Below are positions 42,786-50,752 of a stretch of DNA of 64,000 bases, in pieces; position 1 is the first letter of the stretch; the number at the start of each line of letters is the position of its first letter. The stretch covers positions 62,001 through 126,000 of the forward strand of contig NZ_JNYZ01000008.1 in assembly GCF_000717335.1 (NCBI RefSeq). Direction: 5' to 3'. The position numbers and the translations under genes are program-made. The notes beneath the pieces were generated by a model that was given only the letters and a program-made list of their open reading frames with translations, was not told where the DNA came from and searched no databases. This DNA is from Amycolatopsis jejuensis. GTDB taxonomy: Bacteria > Actinomycetota > Actinomycetes > Mycobacteriales > Pseudonocardiaceae.

Positions 42786-43663
42786 TGCGGATCGCAGTGG
42801 CCGGAGCGACGGGGGTCGTCGGCCGTGCTTTGGTACCGGTGTTGCGGGCGGCCGGACATCACGTGACCGCCCTGGTCCGCGACCCGGCTTCGGTGGACGC
42901 CGATGCCGTCCTGACCGCCGACGCCCTGGACCCGTCCGCCGTCCGCGCCGCGGTGGCGGCCGCGCGGCCGGAAATCCTGGTGCATCAGCTGTCCGCGCTG
43001 CGCAGCCCGACGGCTTTCGAGTCGACGGCCCGGTTGCGCAGGGAGGGCACCGCTTCCCTGATCGCCGCGGCCCGGGAAGCTGGTGTGCGGCGGGTGATCG
43101 CGCAGAGCATCGCTTTCGCCCATGCGCCGGTCGGTGCCCTGGTGGTCGACGAGGACGCCCCCCTGTACTTGGACGCGCCCGATCCTGGCTGGGCGATGAC
43201 GGTCGGGGCGGTCGCCGATCTGGAACGGCAGGTGTTGTCGGTCGGCGGTACCGTCCTGCGCTACGGCGCGTTGTACGGCACGGGAACGCAGTACTCGCTC
43301 GACGGCCCGTTCGCGACCGCCCTGACCCGCGGCCGGTATCCGCTGGCCGGTGACGGTGCCGGGATGACGTCGTTCCTGCACGTCTCGGATGCTGCCCAGG
43401 CCGTCGCCGCGGCCGTGGAAAGTGCGGCGACGGGGGTCTTCCACATCACCGACGACCACCCGGTCCCGGCGTCGTCGTGGCTACCGTCGTTCGCCGCCCG
43501 GGTGGGTGGGCCGCCGCCGCGGGTCCTCCCGGCGCCGATGGTGGAGCGGATGCTGGGCTGGCCGGCGGCCCACCAGATGACCGCACAGCGAGGCGCCGCG
43601 AACACCCGTGCCCGTGCCACGCTGGGCTGGCACCCGAGCCGGGTCCCGGAGTGGACGACCTGA
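42785..43663 (+). CDS. NAD-dependent epimerase/dehydratase-like (extended SDR) protein
   Basis: 292 residues. The Rossmann motif GATGVVGRALVPVLRAAGHH is intact. The YxxxK motif expected in extended SDRs is not seen: the segment after the first Ser has AQSIAFAHAPVG and later LRYGALYGTG, so it is an atypical or NmrA-like member. It probably performs a redox or isomerising step on the cluster product. ATG overlaps the previous stop by one base; ends 100 bp before the third 55-bp palindrome. Confidence 0.85.
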   Translation: MRIAVAGATGVVGRALVPVLRAAGHHVTALVRDPASVDADAVLTADALDPSAVRAAVAAARPEILVHQLSALRSPTAFESTARLRREGTASLIAAAREAGVRRVIAQSIAFAHAPVGALVVDEDAPLYLDAPDPGWAMTVGAVADLERQVLSVGGTVLRYGALYGTGTQYSLDGPFATALTRGRYPLAGDGAGMTSFLHVSDAAQAVAAAVESAATGVFHITDDHPVPASSWLPSFAARVGGPPPRVLPAPMVERMLGWPAAHQMTAQRGAANTRARATLGWHPSRVPEWTT

Positions 43664-43763
43664 ACCCACCCACGCGAACCTTCCCCAGCCCACCGCCCCG
43701 CCCCCGCCGGAACGCTTCCGCGCACAGCTGCCGCTCAACGGCCCGAACCCTCCCCGCCCCCAT

Positions 43764-43818
43764 GTCCGTGAAGGGAACCATGAGGGAATCTGATTCCGTG
43801 ATGGTTCCCTTCACGGAC
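43764..43818. repeat. 55-bp dispersed palindrome, copy 3
   Basis: Same element as copy 1, including the asymmetric centre in the same orientation. It lies between the convergent end of the 3,4-AHBA cluster (43663) and the hydrolase gene ending at 43863. Confidence 0.85.
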
Positions 43819-43862
43819 TTCGAACCCGGCCCCGCACCAGCCGGGTGGGCGGGGCAGGCGGG

Positions 43863-44759
43863 TCAGGTGTGGTGCTCCGAGCACAGGCAGGCCACCCCGC
43901 GGCCGATCCACTCGTGCCCTACCCAGTCCGGGTGCAGCTTGGTCACCACCTCGGCCACCTCCGCGGCGATCGTCTCGTCGTCCAGCGCCGAGTCGCGGCG
44001 GCGCCAGGTCTCGTCGCGGAGCACGGTCAGGTAGTCGCGGACCTCGGCGAGCAGCTCCGGGCCCGCGACGTCACCGTGGCCGGGCACGACCGTCTTCGGG
44101 CGGTCCGCGGACAGCCGGTCCATCACCGAGATCCAGCCGGTGCCGGACGCGTCGGTGTCGTGCGGCGGGAACCACGGGAAGAACGAGAACTGGCTGTGCT
44201 CGACGAGGTCGCCGGTGAAGAGGACGTCCGCGTCGGGGACCGTGATCACTTGGTCCCCCTTGGTGTGCGCGCGGCCGGTGGGCCGCAGCCGGACCACGCG
44301 GCCGCCGAGGTCGAGGTCGTGGTGGTCCCCGTCGTACACGACGTCCGGCGTCGCCAGCTCGACCCCCTCCAGCGCCCGCGCGACCGGCTCGCCGAGGCCG
44401 CGGAACATCGCCAGGTAACCCTGCCCCTTGGCGGCCAGGTCGTCGGCCTGCACGCGGTTGACGACGTACGTCGCCTCGCCCGCGAACACCTCGGCACCGA
44501 AGGCGTGCTCGGGGTGGAAATGCGTGGTCGTCAGGTAAAGCTTGCGCCCCTTCGCGTACTCGGCCGCGAATTCGAGCACCTTCGCCGCATTCGCGCGGCC
44601 GATCCCGGTGTCGACCACCAGCACCGCCTCGGACCCGCCGATCACGCCGATGTTGGGCACCAGCTGGACGCGCCGGTCCGGGATCACGACGAGGTCGCGG
44701 GCGAGCTCGCGGACCTCTGAGGTCTGGACATCCGGGTCGGGGTAAGGGTATTCAGGCAT
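43863..44759 (-). CDS. Metallo-beta-lactamase-fold hydrolase
   Basis: 298 residues. Metal motif reads TTHFHPEH, i.e. HxHxEH where HxHxDH is usual; the other ligands follow at GRAHTKGDQ, LFTGDLVEH and VVPGHGDV. It belongs to the general MBL hydrolase superfamily; role unknown (lactonase, thioesterase or glyoxalase-like are possible). GAGGAG lies before ATG 44759. It is transcribed away from the methionine aminopeptidase gene with a stem-loop region in between. Confidence 0.87.
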   Translation of the reverse strand: MPEYPYPDPDVQTSEVRELARDLVVIPDRRVQLVPNIGVIGGSEAVLVVDTGIGRANAAKVLEFAAEYAKGRKLYLTTTHFHPEHAFGAEVFAGEATYVVNRVQADDLAAKGQGYLAMFRGLGEPVARALEGVELATPDVVYDGDHHDLDLGGRVVRLRPTGRAHTKGDQVITVPDADVLFTGDLVEHSQFSFFPWFPPHDTDASGTGWISVMDRLSADRPKTVVPGHGDVAGPELLAEVRDYLTVLRDETWRRRDSALDDETIAAEVAEVVTKLHPDWVGHEWIGRGVACLCSEHHT

Positions 44760-44833
44760 GGGAACGGCTCCTCGGAAGCACTTCTGGTCTGCTTCCAGCC
44801 AAGCCGCGTTCGCCGCGCCCGTCCAAGATCGAT

Positions 44834-44880
44834 CGGGTTGGCCCGATACCGAACGGGTATCAGGACTGTCGGGCAACCCG
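44834..44880. terminator. Nested inverted repeats between map and MBL genes
   Basis: Outer arms CGGGTTGGCCCGA and TCGGGCAACCCG pair with one bulge; inside them GATACC-N5-GGTATC (44845-44861) is a second palindrome. The outer stem could end map transcription; the inner one could be an operator for the MBL gene. Inference from symmetry. Confidence 0.5.
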
Positions 44881-44932
44881 CGGCCGGTTCCTTCACGATC
44901 GCCCCACCAGCGCGACCCGGCACCCGGGCGTC

Positions 44933-45736
44933 CTAAGTAGACGGACCCCGTCCGGTCGCCGGGATTTCCCCCTCGCGCCGGGTGAGGACCACCGGGTCGC
45001 CCTCGGTGATCGCGATCGTGTGCTCCGAATGGGCGGTGCGGGAGCCGTCGGCGGAGCGGATCGTCCAGCCGTCGTCGTCGTAGATGATCCGGTCCGTCGT
45101 GCGGGCGAACCACGGCTCCAGCGCCAGCGTCAGGCCAGGGCGGAGCTTCATCCCGCGGCCCGGCCTGCCCTTGTTGGACACGTGCAGGTCCTCGTGCATG
45201 GTGCGGCCGATGCCGTGCCCGCCGAACTCGGTGTTCACCGGGTACCCGTATGCGCTGGCCACGTCGTAGATCGCGGCCGAGATGTCGCCCATCCGGTTGC
45301 CGGGGCGCGCGACGTCGATCGCCGCCTCGAGCGCTTCCTCGGTGGCGCGCACGATCCGCAGGTCTTCCTCGGCAGGATTCCCGACGACGACCGTGTGCGC
45401 CGAATCGGCCGCCCAGCCGTCGATGGTGACCGCGAAATCGGCGGTGAGCACGTCCCCGTCGCGCAGGACGTAGTCGTGCGGCAACCCGTGCAGCACCGCG
45501 TCGTTCACGGCGAGGCAGATGACATTGCGGAACGGCCCCTTGCCGAAGGACGGCGAGTAGTCCCAGTAACATGACTCCGCCCCGCGCCGCTTGATCATGC
45601 CGCGCGCGTGCTGCTCGAGGTCCAGCAGATTGACCCCGACGTCGGCCATCCGCGTGACCGCGGTGAGCACCTCGGCGACGAACCGCCCGGTCACGTGCAT
45701 GCGGTCGATCTCCGCAGGCGTCTTCAGTTCGATCAC
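44933..45736 (-). CDS. map: Type I methionine aminopeptidase
   Basis: 267 residues, the bacterial size. It removes initiator Met using two metal ions bound by Asp100, Asp111, His174, Glu207 and Glu238, all seen in order (DFAVTIDGWAADSAHT, GGHGIGRTMHE, ALEPWF, SEHTIA). His83 in LHGLPHD matches the substrate-binding His. GTG at 45736 has GAGG 6-7 nt ahead. Actinomycetes usually have a second map near the S10/spc ribosomal operon; this one stands alone and may be an extra copy. A CGGTAT-N4-ATACCG palindrome lies upstream. Confidence 0.93.
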   Translation of the reverse strand: MIELKTPAEIDRMHVTGRFVAEVLTAVTRMADVGVNLLDLEQHARGMIKRRGAESCYWDYSPSFGKGPFRNVICLAVNDAVLHGLPHDYVLRDGDVLTADFAVTIDGWAADSAHTVVVGNPAEEDLRIVRATEEALEAAIDVARPGNRMGDISAAIYDVASAYGYPVNTEFGGHGIGRTMHEDLHVSNKGRPGRGMKLRPGLTLALEPWFARTTDRIIYDDDGWTIRSADGSRTAHSEHTIAITEGDPVVLTRREGEIPATGRGPST

Positions 45737-45759
45737 GCAAGCCTCACGTCGTTCCGTAC

Positions 45760-45775
45760 CGGTATTTCTATACCG
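45760..45775. promoter_or_regulatory. Palindrome upstream of map
   Basis: CGGTAT-TTCT-ATACCG lies 24 bp before the map GTG and about 110 bp before the divergent DUF885 gene. AT-rich centre in a GC-rich background. Candidate operator or promoter. Confidence 0.4.
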
Positions 45776-45887
45776 CGACCGTAGCATGACCCAGGACCCG
45801 CAGCACCCACCTCCCAGTGTTCATCAGTGGCGAATCAAGTTCAGTACAGCTAGACTCGCCGCGGTGACCACAACGGGAGGTTCGTAC

Positions 45888-47504
45888 GTGAGCGCTGCAC
45901 CGGGAACCGTCACCGCGATCGCCGACCAGCTGGTGCAGGACCTGGCGGCCGTGGAACCCGATGCAGCGGCCGCCATGGGGGCCGAGCCGGAGTCGATCAT
46001 GCCCGCGCTCGCGCCGGAGGACTTCGCGGCCCGCCGGGCGGCGCACGACCGGGCGGCGACCGCGCTCGCCCACGCCGTGGTCCAGCCTGGCGAGGAGGTT
46101 CTGACGGCGGCGCTCGCGGAACGGCTCGAAAGCGAGATCTCGCTCGACGAAGCCGGCTTCACGCGGTCACTCCTGGCCCCACTCGCCACGCCGGTGCACG
46201 CCGTGCGCGCAGTGTTCGACCACCTCCCCCGCGGCACCGACGCCGACTGGGACCGGATCGCCGCCCACCTGGACCGGGTACCGCGCGCGCTGGCCGATTA
46301 TGCCGCCACGCTCCGGGAAAGCGACCACGTCGTCGCCCGCCGTCAAGTGCTCGGCGCGGCTGCCCAATGCGAAACCTGGATCGGGCCGGACGCCTATTAC
46401 CACCGGCTCGCCGCCGCCCGGCCCGGCCTGGAAACGGCTGCGGACAACGCCACCCGGGCCACCGCCGGGTTCGCCCGCTTCCTGCGCGAAGAACTGGCGC
46501 CCCGGGCACGAGAACGTGACGGCGTGGGCCGGGAACTCTATTCGGTGACCGCCCGCGCATTCCTGGGCGACGACGTCGACCTCGACGAGACCTACGAGTT
46601 CGGCTGGCACGAGCTGACCCGGATCACCGAAGAAATGCAGGCAGTGGCAACGGAAATCGGTGCTTCGTCGATCGAAGAAGCCGCAGCTGCCCTCGACGCG
46701 GACCCGGCACAGACCCTCACCGGCCACGATGCACTGCTGCACTGGCTCGACCGCCGCGTCGCCGAAACGGCCGAAGCCACCGACGGCGTGTTCTTCGATC
46801 TCCCCGCCCAGGCGCGGCGTCCCGAATGCCGGATCAGCGACGCGTCGGCCGGGGTGATGTACTACAGCGCCCCGGATCCCGGTTTCACCCGGCCCGGGCG
46901 GGTGGTCTGGTCGCCCGCGAAGTCGACGCACATCTGGCGTGACGTGACCACTGTGCACCACGAAAGCATTCCCGGGCACCATCTCCAGATCGCCACCGCC
47001 CTCGCCGAACCCGGGCTGCACCCGTGGCAGCGCGCGCTCGCGAACGTGCACGGGTACGCCGAAGGCTGGGCGCATTACGCAGAATGGCTCTGCGCGGAAC
47101 TGGGTTTGCTGCGCACTCCCGGCGAGCATCTCGGGATGCTGTACGGCCAACGCTGGCGCGCCGCCCGCATCGTGCTCGACCTGGGATTGCACCTGGATCT
47201 CCCGATCCCGCCAGGACAACTCGGCGACGCCGACCGGTGGACGCCGGACCTCGCGGTCGCGGTGCTGCGGGCGGCTTCCGGGATGCCGGAGAAACCGGCA
47301 CGGTTCGAAGTGGAGCGATACTTCGGATGGCCCGCGCAGGCACTCTCCTTCCGGATCGGCGCCCGACTGTGGCAGGAAATCCGCACCACAGCCGAGCGAC
47401 GTCCGGGCATCACGGTACGAGAATTCCACCGCGAAGCACTACGACTGGGCCCACTCGGCCTACGCCCCCTGCGGGAAACCCTGCTCGCCCGAAACCTCAG
47501 GTAA
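45888..47504 (+). CDS. DUF885-family putative zinc peptidase
   Basis: 538 residues. The DUF885 signature HHESIPGHHLQ (357-367) carries the HExxxGHH zinc pattern, followed by YAEGWAHYAEWL, typical of this family. Members look like secreted or cytoplasmic gluzincin-like carboxypeptidases/oligopeptidases; no signal peptide here. The GTG at 45888 is chosen because GGGAGG stands 7 nt upstream; an in-frame GTG at 45864 lacks it. Converges on and overlaps the TIGR04076 gene by 8 bp. Confidence 0.88.
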   Translation: MSAAPGTVTAIADQLVQDLAAVEPDAAAAMGAEPESIMPALAPEDFAARRAAHDRAATALAHAVVQPGEEVLTAALAERLESEISLDEAGFTRSLLAPLATPVHAVRAVFDHLPRGTDADWDRIAAHLDRVPRALADYAATLRESDHVVARRQVLGAAAQCETWIGPDAYYHRLAAARPGLETAADNATRATAGFARFLREELAPRARERDGVGRELYSVTARAFLGDDVDLDETYEFGWHELTRITEEMQAVATEIGASSIEEAAAALDADPAQTLTGHDALLHWLDRRVAETAEATDGVFFDLPAQARRPECRISDASAGVMYYSAPDPGFTRPGRVVWSPAKSTHIWRDVTTVHHESIPGHHLQIATALAEPGLHPWQRALANVHGYAEGWAHYAEWLCAELGLLRTPGEHLGMLYGQRWRAARIVLDLGLHLDLPIPPGQLGDADRWTPDLAVAVLRAASGMPEKPARFEVERYFGWPAQALSFRIGARLWQEIRTTAERRPGITVREFHREALRLGPLGLRPLRETLLARNLR

Positions 47505-47811
47505 GATCGTCCGCCTCAAGGACCCGCGTGCCGATCCGCTCGATCCGCATCACGACCCGTTCCTCCGGATCCGGGCAGCAGACCAGCGAATCCCGCTCCA
47601 GCCAGTCCGCGTCCGGGAGCCGACGTTGTTTCGCGGGCAGCAACGGCAGCACCGACTGCAGGGCGTACACACAGAAGTGCTTCCCCGCCGGAATGCGCAG
47701 CTCGGCGCTGTTCACCAGTTCGAACCAGTCCCCCACCGCAAGGCCGCACACCGACCGGCCCTCGATCCGCTCGACCGTGACGCGCAGGTCGTACAACTCC
47801 ATCTCGGCCAT
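47497..47811 (-). CDS. TIGR04076-family small protein
   Basis: 104 residues. The pattern GDWFEL...LRIPAGKHFCVYALQ, then SVLPLLPAKQRRLPDADWLE, matches the TIGR04076 family, which has no proven function. In this copy the usual CP dipeptide is FC and a CC pair follows (LVCCPDPEER). ATG at 47811 (MAEMELYDLRV) or 47802 are both possible. It lies 4 bp downstream of the luciferase-like gene, so it belongs to that operon. Confidence 0.78.
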   Translation of the reverse strand: MAEMELYDLRVTVERIEGRSVCGLAVGDWFELVNSAELRIPAGKHFCVYALQSVLPLLPAKQRRLPDADWLERDSLVCCPDPEERVVMRIERIGTRVLEADDLT

Positions 47812-47815
47812 GTCG

Positions 47816-48802
47816 CTACTTCGCTTCCTTGACCGCGGGCAGTACCCGCTTGCCGAGCAGTTCGACGCCGTCGTCGTCGGAAAGGCCGTGCGGGGTCCCG
47901 AATTCGATCCGGCTCGCCCCGGCCTCGACCAGCGTCGACGCGCGCGCGGCGATCTCCTCCGGCGTACCGGCGAAGGCGTACCGGTCCAGCAGGTCGTCCG
48001 GCACCAGCCGTCCGGCGGCCTCCGCGTCGCCTGCCGCCAGCGCGGCCCGCAGCGGCACCAGAACCGCGTCCGGCACCTCCACCGTGACGTCCAGCGCCGC
48101 GACCACGTCGAGGTACATCGCGACCTCCGTGCGCGCCCGCGCCCTCGCGAGCGCCCCGATCTCGTGCACCACGGTGACCGCACCGGCGACCAGCCCGACG
48201 GCCGTTCCCCCGGCCGCATCCAGTTCGCCGCGCGCGTACCGCACCATGTCCGGGTTCGCGCATCCGCCGAGCTTCACCTCGTCGGCGACCCGGGCGGCCA
48301 GCGCGAGACCCCGCGGACCCCAGGTGCCCAGCAGCACGTCGAGCCCGTCGCGGGCCCGCGGGTACTGCAGTGCGGTGCCCGCCGACAACGGGAAAACCTC
48401 GCCGGGGTAAGGGGAATCGTCACCGCGCAGGAGCCGCCGGATCACCTCGACGCTCTCCTCCAGCGCCCGCAGCGGACGCGCCGGGCGCACCCCGACCCGG
48501 TCGAGCCAGGCGCCCCGGGTGAGCCCGACGTACGCCCGCCCGCCCGAAGCCAGGTCGAGCGCCGCTGCCTGTCCGGCGATTTCGAGGGGGTGCACCAGGA
48601 ACGGGTTGAGGCAGGCGGCGCCGAGCCGGACCCGGTCGGTGACCCGGGCCATTTCCAGGAGCGGGAACAACGACGGCTGGAACCCGAAGTCGTGGAAGAC
48701 CGAAACGCCGTCGAAGCCGAGCAGTTCGGCCTTGACCGCGAGCCGCGCGTAGTCCGCGGCGGTCTTGTCCGTCTGGAAGCCGAGGCTGACCGACGTGCTC
48801 AC
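47816..48802 (-). CDS. Luciferase-like (LLM class) flavin or F420-dependent oxidoreductase
   Basis: 328 residues. The TIM-barrel bacterial-luciferase fold is shown by AVKAELLGFDGVSVFHDFGF, DRVRLGAACLNPFLVHPLEI, AYVGLTRGAWLDRVG and the C-terminal FAGTPEEIAARASTLVEAGA. Actinobacterial members often use F420, e.g. 5,10-methylene-H4MPT reductase-like enzymes. GTG start overlaps the XRE-cupin stop as GTGA, so regulator and enzyme are co-expressed. Confidence 0.87.
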   Translation of the reverse strand: MSTSVSLGFQTDKTAADYARLAVKAELLGFDGVSVFHDFGFQPSLFPLLEMARVTDRVRLGAACLNPFLVHPLEIAGQAAALDLASGGRAYVGLTRGAWLDRVGVRPARPLRALEESVEVIRRLLRGDDSPYPGEVFPLSAGTALQYPRARDGLDVLLGTWGPRGLALAARVADEVKLGGCANPDMVRYARGELDAAGGTAVGLVAGAVTVVHEIGALARARARTEVAMYLDVVAALDVTVEVPDAVLVPLRAALAAGDAEAAGRLVPDDLLDRYAFAGTPEEIAARASTLVEAGASRIEFGTPHGLSDDDGVELLGKRVLPAVKEAK

Positions 48803-49335
48803 GGTACCGGCGGGGTGACGGCGAGCAGGTACACCGACACCTTCGGGCTCTCGTTGCAGAACCGGTGCTCCAGCCGCGAATCGAACGTGAGCGCCTCGCC
48901 GGTGGCCAGCACGTGGCGCTCCCCGGAGACCTCCACCACGACCTCGCCCTCCAGCACCACGATGCATTCGGTGGACTCGTGCCCGCGCGGCTCGGCCGAG
49001 CTGACGTCGCCGGGCTGCATCGTGGCGCGCAGTACCTCGAGGTCGCCCCGGCCGGGCGTGAGCCGCTCGTAGGTGATCTCGCCGGTCGGCGCCGTGAGCT
49101 GCATCCGCTCGCCGGGCCGGGAAAGGTGTACCAGCGGCGCGTTCGGCTCACTGAACAATGTGGACACTTCGGCCTTGAACACCGTGGCCAGCTTGCGCAA
49201 AGTCGCCAGGCTCGGGTCGGTGACCCCGTTCTCCAGCTGGCTGAGCAGCGCCGGGGACACCTCGGCCTTCGCGGCGAGTTCCCGGAGCGTCAGCCCATGG
49301 CGCATGCGCAGTTCGCGCAATCGTTCGCTCAACAT
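48799..49335 (-). CDS. XRE-family regulator with C-terminal cupin sensor
   Basis: 178 residues. Helix-turn-helix at about 5-60 (LRELRMRHGLTLRELAAKAE, VSPALLSQLENGVTDPSLAT) and a cupin domain (HESTECIVVLEGEVVVEVSG) that senses a small ligand. Such HTH-cupin proteins usually control nearby amino acid, amine or sulfonate genes. It is divergent from the amidohydrolase across a 118-bp, AT-rich region with an ACTATAG/CTATAGT inverted repeat, a likely operator. Confidence 0.9.
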   Translation of the reverse strand: MLSERLRELRMRHGLTLRELAAKAEVSPALLSQLENGVTDPSLATLRKLATVFKAEVSTLFSEPNAPLVHLSRPGERMQLTAPTGEITYERLTPGRGDLEVLRATMQPGDVSSAEPRGHESTECIVVLEGEVVVEVSGERHVLATGEALTFDSRLEHRFCNESPKVSVYLLAVTPPVP

Positions 49336-49392
49336 CGTGCGATCTTCTCCGAGCTCCTCAGGCGAAGGACGCGCCTCTTATCGTCGATCGCA

Positions 49393-49426
49393 ACTATAGC
49401 AATACTAAACACTATTCGTCTATAGT
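49393..49426. promoter_or_regulatory. AT-rich inverted repeat between xre-cupin and amidohydrolase genes
   Basis: ACTATAG (49393-49399) and CTATAGT (49420-49426) flank AATACTAAACACTATT-type sequence. The region is far more AT-rich than anything around it. It is 58 bp from the xre start and 28 bp before the amidohydrolase ATG, fitting promoter and operator for both. Confidence 0.55.
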
Positions 49427-49453
49427 GAACACCGTCGCCGACCAGGGAGTGTC

Positions 49454-50653
49454 ATGAGCGTCACCGTCCTTTCGCACTGCACCGTCGTAGACGGGGTTTC
49501 CGAAGAGCCGCACCGGGACACGAGCATCCTCGTCCGCGACGGCCGGATCGCCGCCGTCGGGGCGGCGGAAGTGCCCGCCGGAGCACGGGAAATCGACCTG
49601 CAGGGCAGCTACGTGACCGCCGGGCTGCTGAACATGCACACCCACCTGTCGCTGTCGCTGCCCGGGCCGGGCGGCGACGCGGTCAGCGGGCTTTCGGCAC
49701 CCGAGCTCGCGCTGTACATGGCTTGGGGCGCCCGCAAAACGCTCCACGCGGGGGTCACCACCGTGCGGTGCGTCGCCGAGAAGGACCACGTCGATTTCGC
49801 GCTGCGCAAGGCGATCGAGGACGGCTGGCTGCCCGGTCCGCGGATCTTCACCGCGGGCCGCGCCCTCGTGTGCTCCGGCGGCCACGGGCACGAGGGCACC
49901 GACACGCTGGAATGCGACGGCGCCGACGATTTCCGCCGCGGTACCCGCAGGCAGATCGCCGCCGGTGCCGACCTGGTGAAGGTGATGATCTCCGGCGGGA
50001 TCGCCGGGGAACACGAGGCCATCGACACCCCGCAGCTGACCGCGGACGAGATCGCCGCGGTCGTCGAAACCGCGCATGCGTGGGGCCGCAAGGTGACCGC
50101 GCACGCCGGTCCGGCGCCGATCATCGAGGAAGCGGTGCGCCTCGGCCTCGACTGCGTCGAACACGGCTACGAGCTCACCGAACCGGTGGCACGCCTGATG
50201 GCGTCGCACGGCACGGCACTTGTACCTACGCTGATCGTCACGCGCTGCAAGGGATTCTTCGACGAGCTGGGCGTGCCGGAATGGATGCAGCAGCGGTCCC
50301 TCGGCGCCGGGCCGCGGCACGAGGAGAGCTACCGGCTGGCGCTGGCCGCCGGGGTGGAGACGATGCTCGGCAGCGATCTGCCGCCGTTCCACGAGGTCGA
50401 CGGGACGACCGCCACGGTGCGCGAACTCGAGTACATGGCCGCTTTCGGGCTGACCCCGCTGGACGCCCTGCGCGCCGCGACGATCGTCCCGGCGCGCTGG
50501 CTGGGTGCCGGCGAATCGCTCGGCACGGTGGAGGCAGGCAAGCACGCGGACCTGATCGCGATGGACGCCGACCCGACCCAGGACGTGTCGGCGCTGCGAT
50601 CGCTGCATTGGGTGATGAAGGGCGGCGAGGTCGTCCGCTCCGACCGTTCCTGA
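49454..50653 (+). CDS. Metal-dependent amidohydrolase (imidazolonepropionase/prolidase-like)
   Basis: 399 residues. Binuclear site of the amidohydrolase superfamily: MHTHLSL (HxH), bridging Lys in LVKVMISGGIAG, His in VTAHAG, His in CVEHGYEL and Asp in GSDLPPFHEV. It resembles the Xaa-Pro-dipeptidase-like subset that cleaves N-acyl or cyclic amino acid derivatives. GGGAG precedes ATG 49454. It is followed by the fourth 55-bp palindrome and then a DUF1028 gene and a peptide ABC locus, suggesting a shared pathway for modified peptides. Confidence 0.9.
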   Translation: MSVTVLSHCTVVDGVSEEPHRDTSILVRDGRIAAVGAAEVPAGAREIDLQGSYVTAGLLNMHTHLSLSLPGPGGDAVSGLSAPELALYMAWGARKTLHAGVTTVRCVAEKDHVDFALRKAIEDGWLPGPRIFTAGRALVCSGGHGHEGTDTLECDGADDFRRGTRRQIAAGADLVKVMISGGIAGEHEAIDTPQLTADEIAAVVETAHAWGRKVTAHAGPAPIIEEAVRLGLDCVEHGYELTEPVARLMASHGTALVPTLIVTRCKGFFDELGVPEWMQQRSLGAGPRHEESYRLALAAGVETMLGSDLPPFHEVDGTTATVRELEYMAAFGLTPLDALRAATIVPARWLGAGESLGTVEAGKHADLIAMDADPTQDVSALRSLHWVMKGGEVVRSDRS

Positions 50654-50674
50654 CCCTGCCCCGCTACCCCCGCG

Positions 50675-50729
50675 GTCCGTGAAGGGAACCATCACGGAAT
50701 CAGATTCCCTGATGGTTCCCTTCACGGAC
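50675..50729. repeat. 55-bp dispersed palindrome, copy 4 (opposite orientation)
   Basis: Same arms as copies 1-3, but the centre reads CACGGAATCAGATTCCCTG, i.e. the reverse complement. It lies between two genes in the same direction (amidohydrolase end 50653, DUF1028 start 50753). Confidence 0.85.
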
Positions 50730-50752
50730 CGCACAGATCCGGAAGGTGCACC

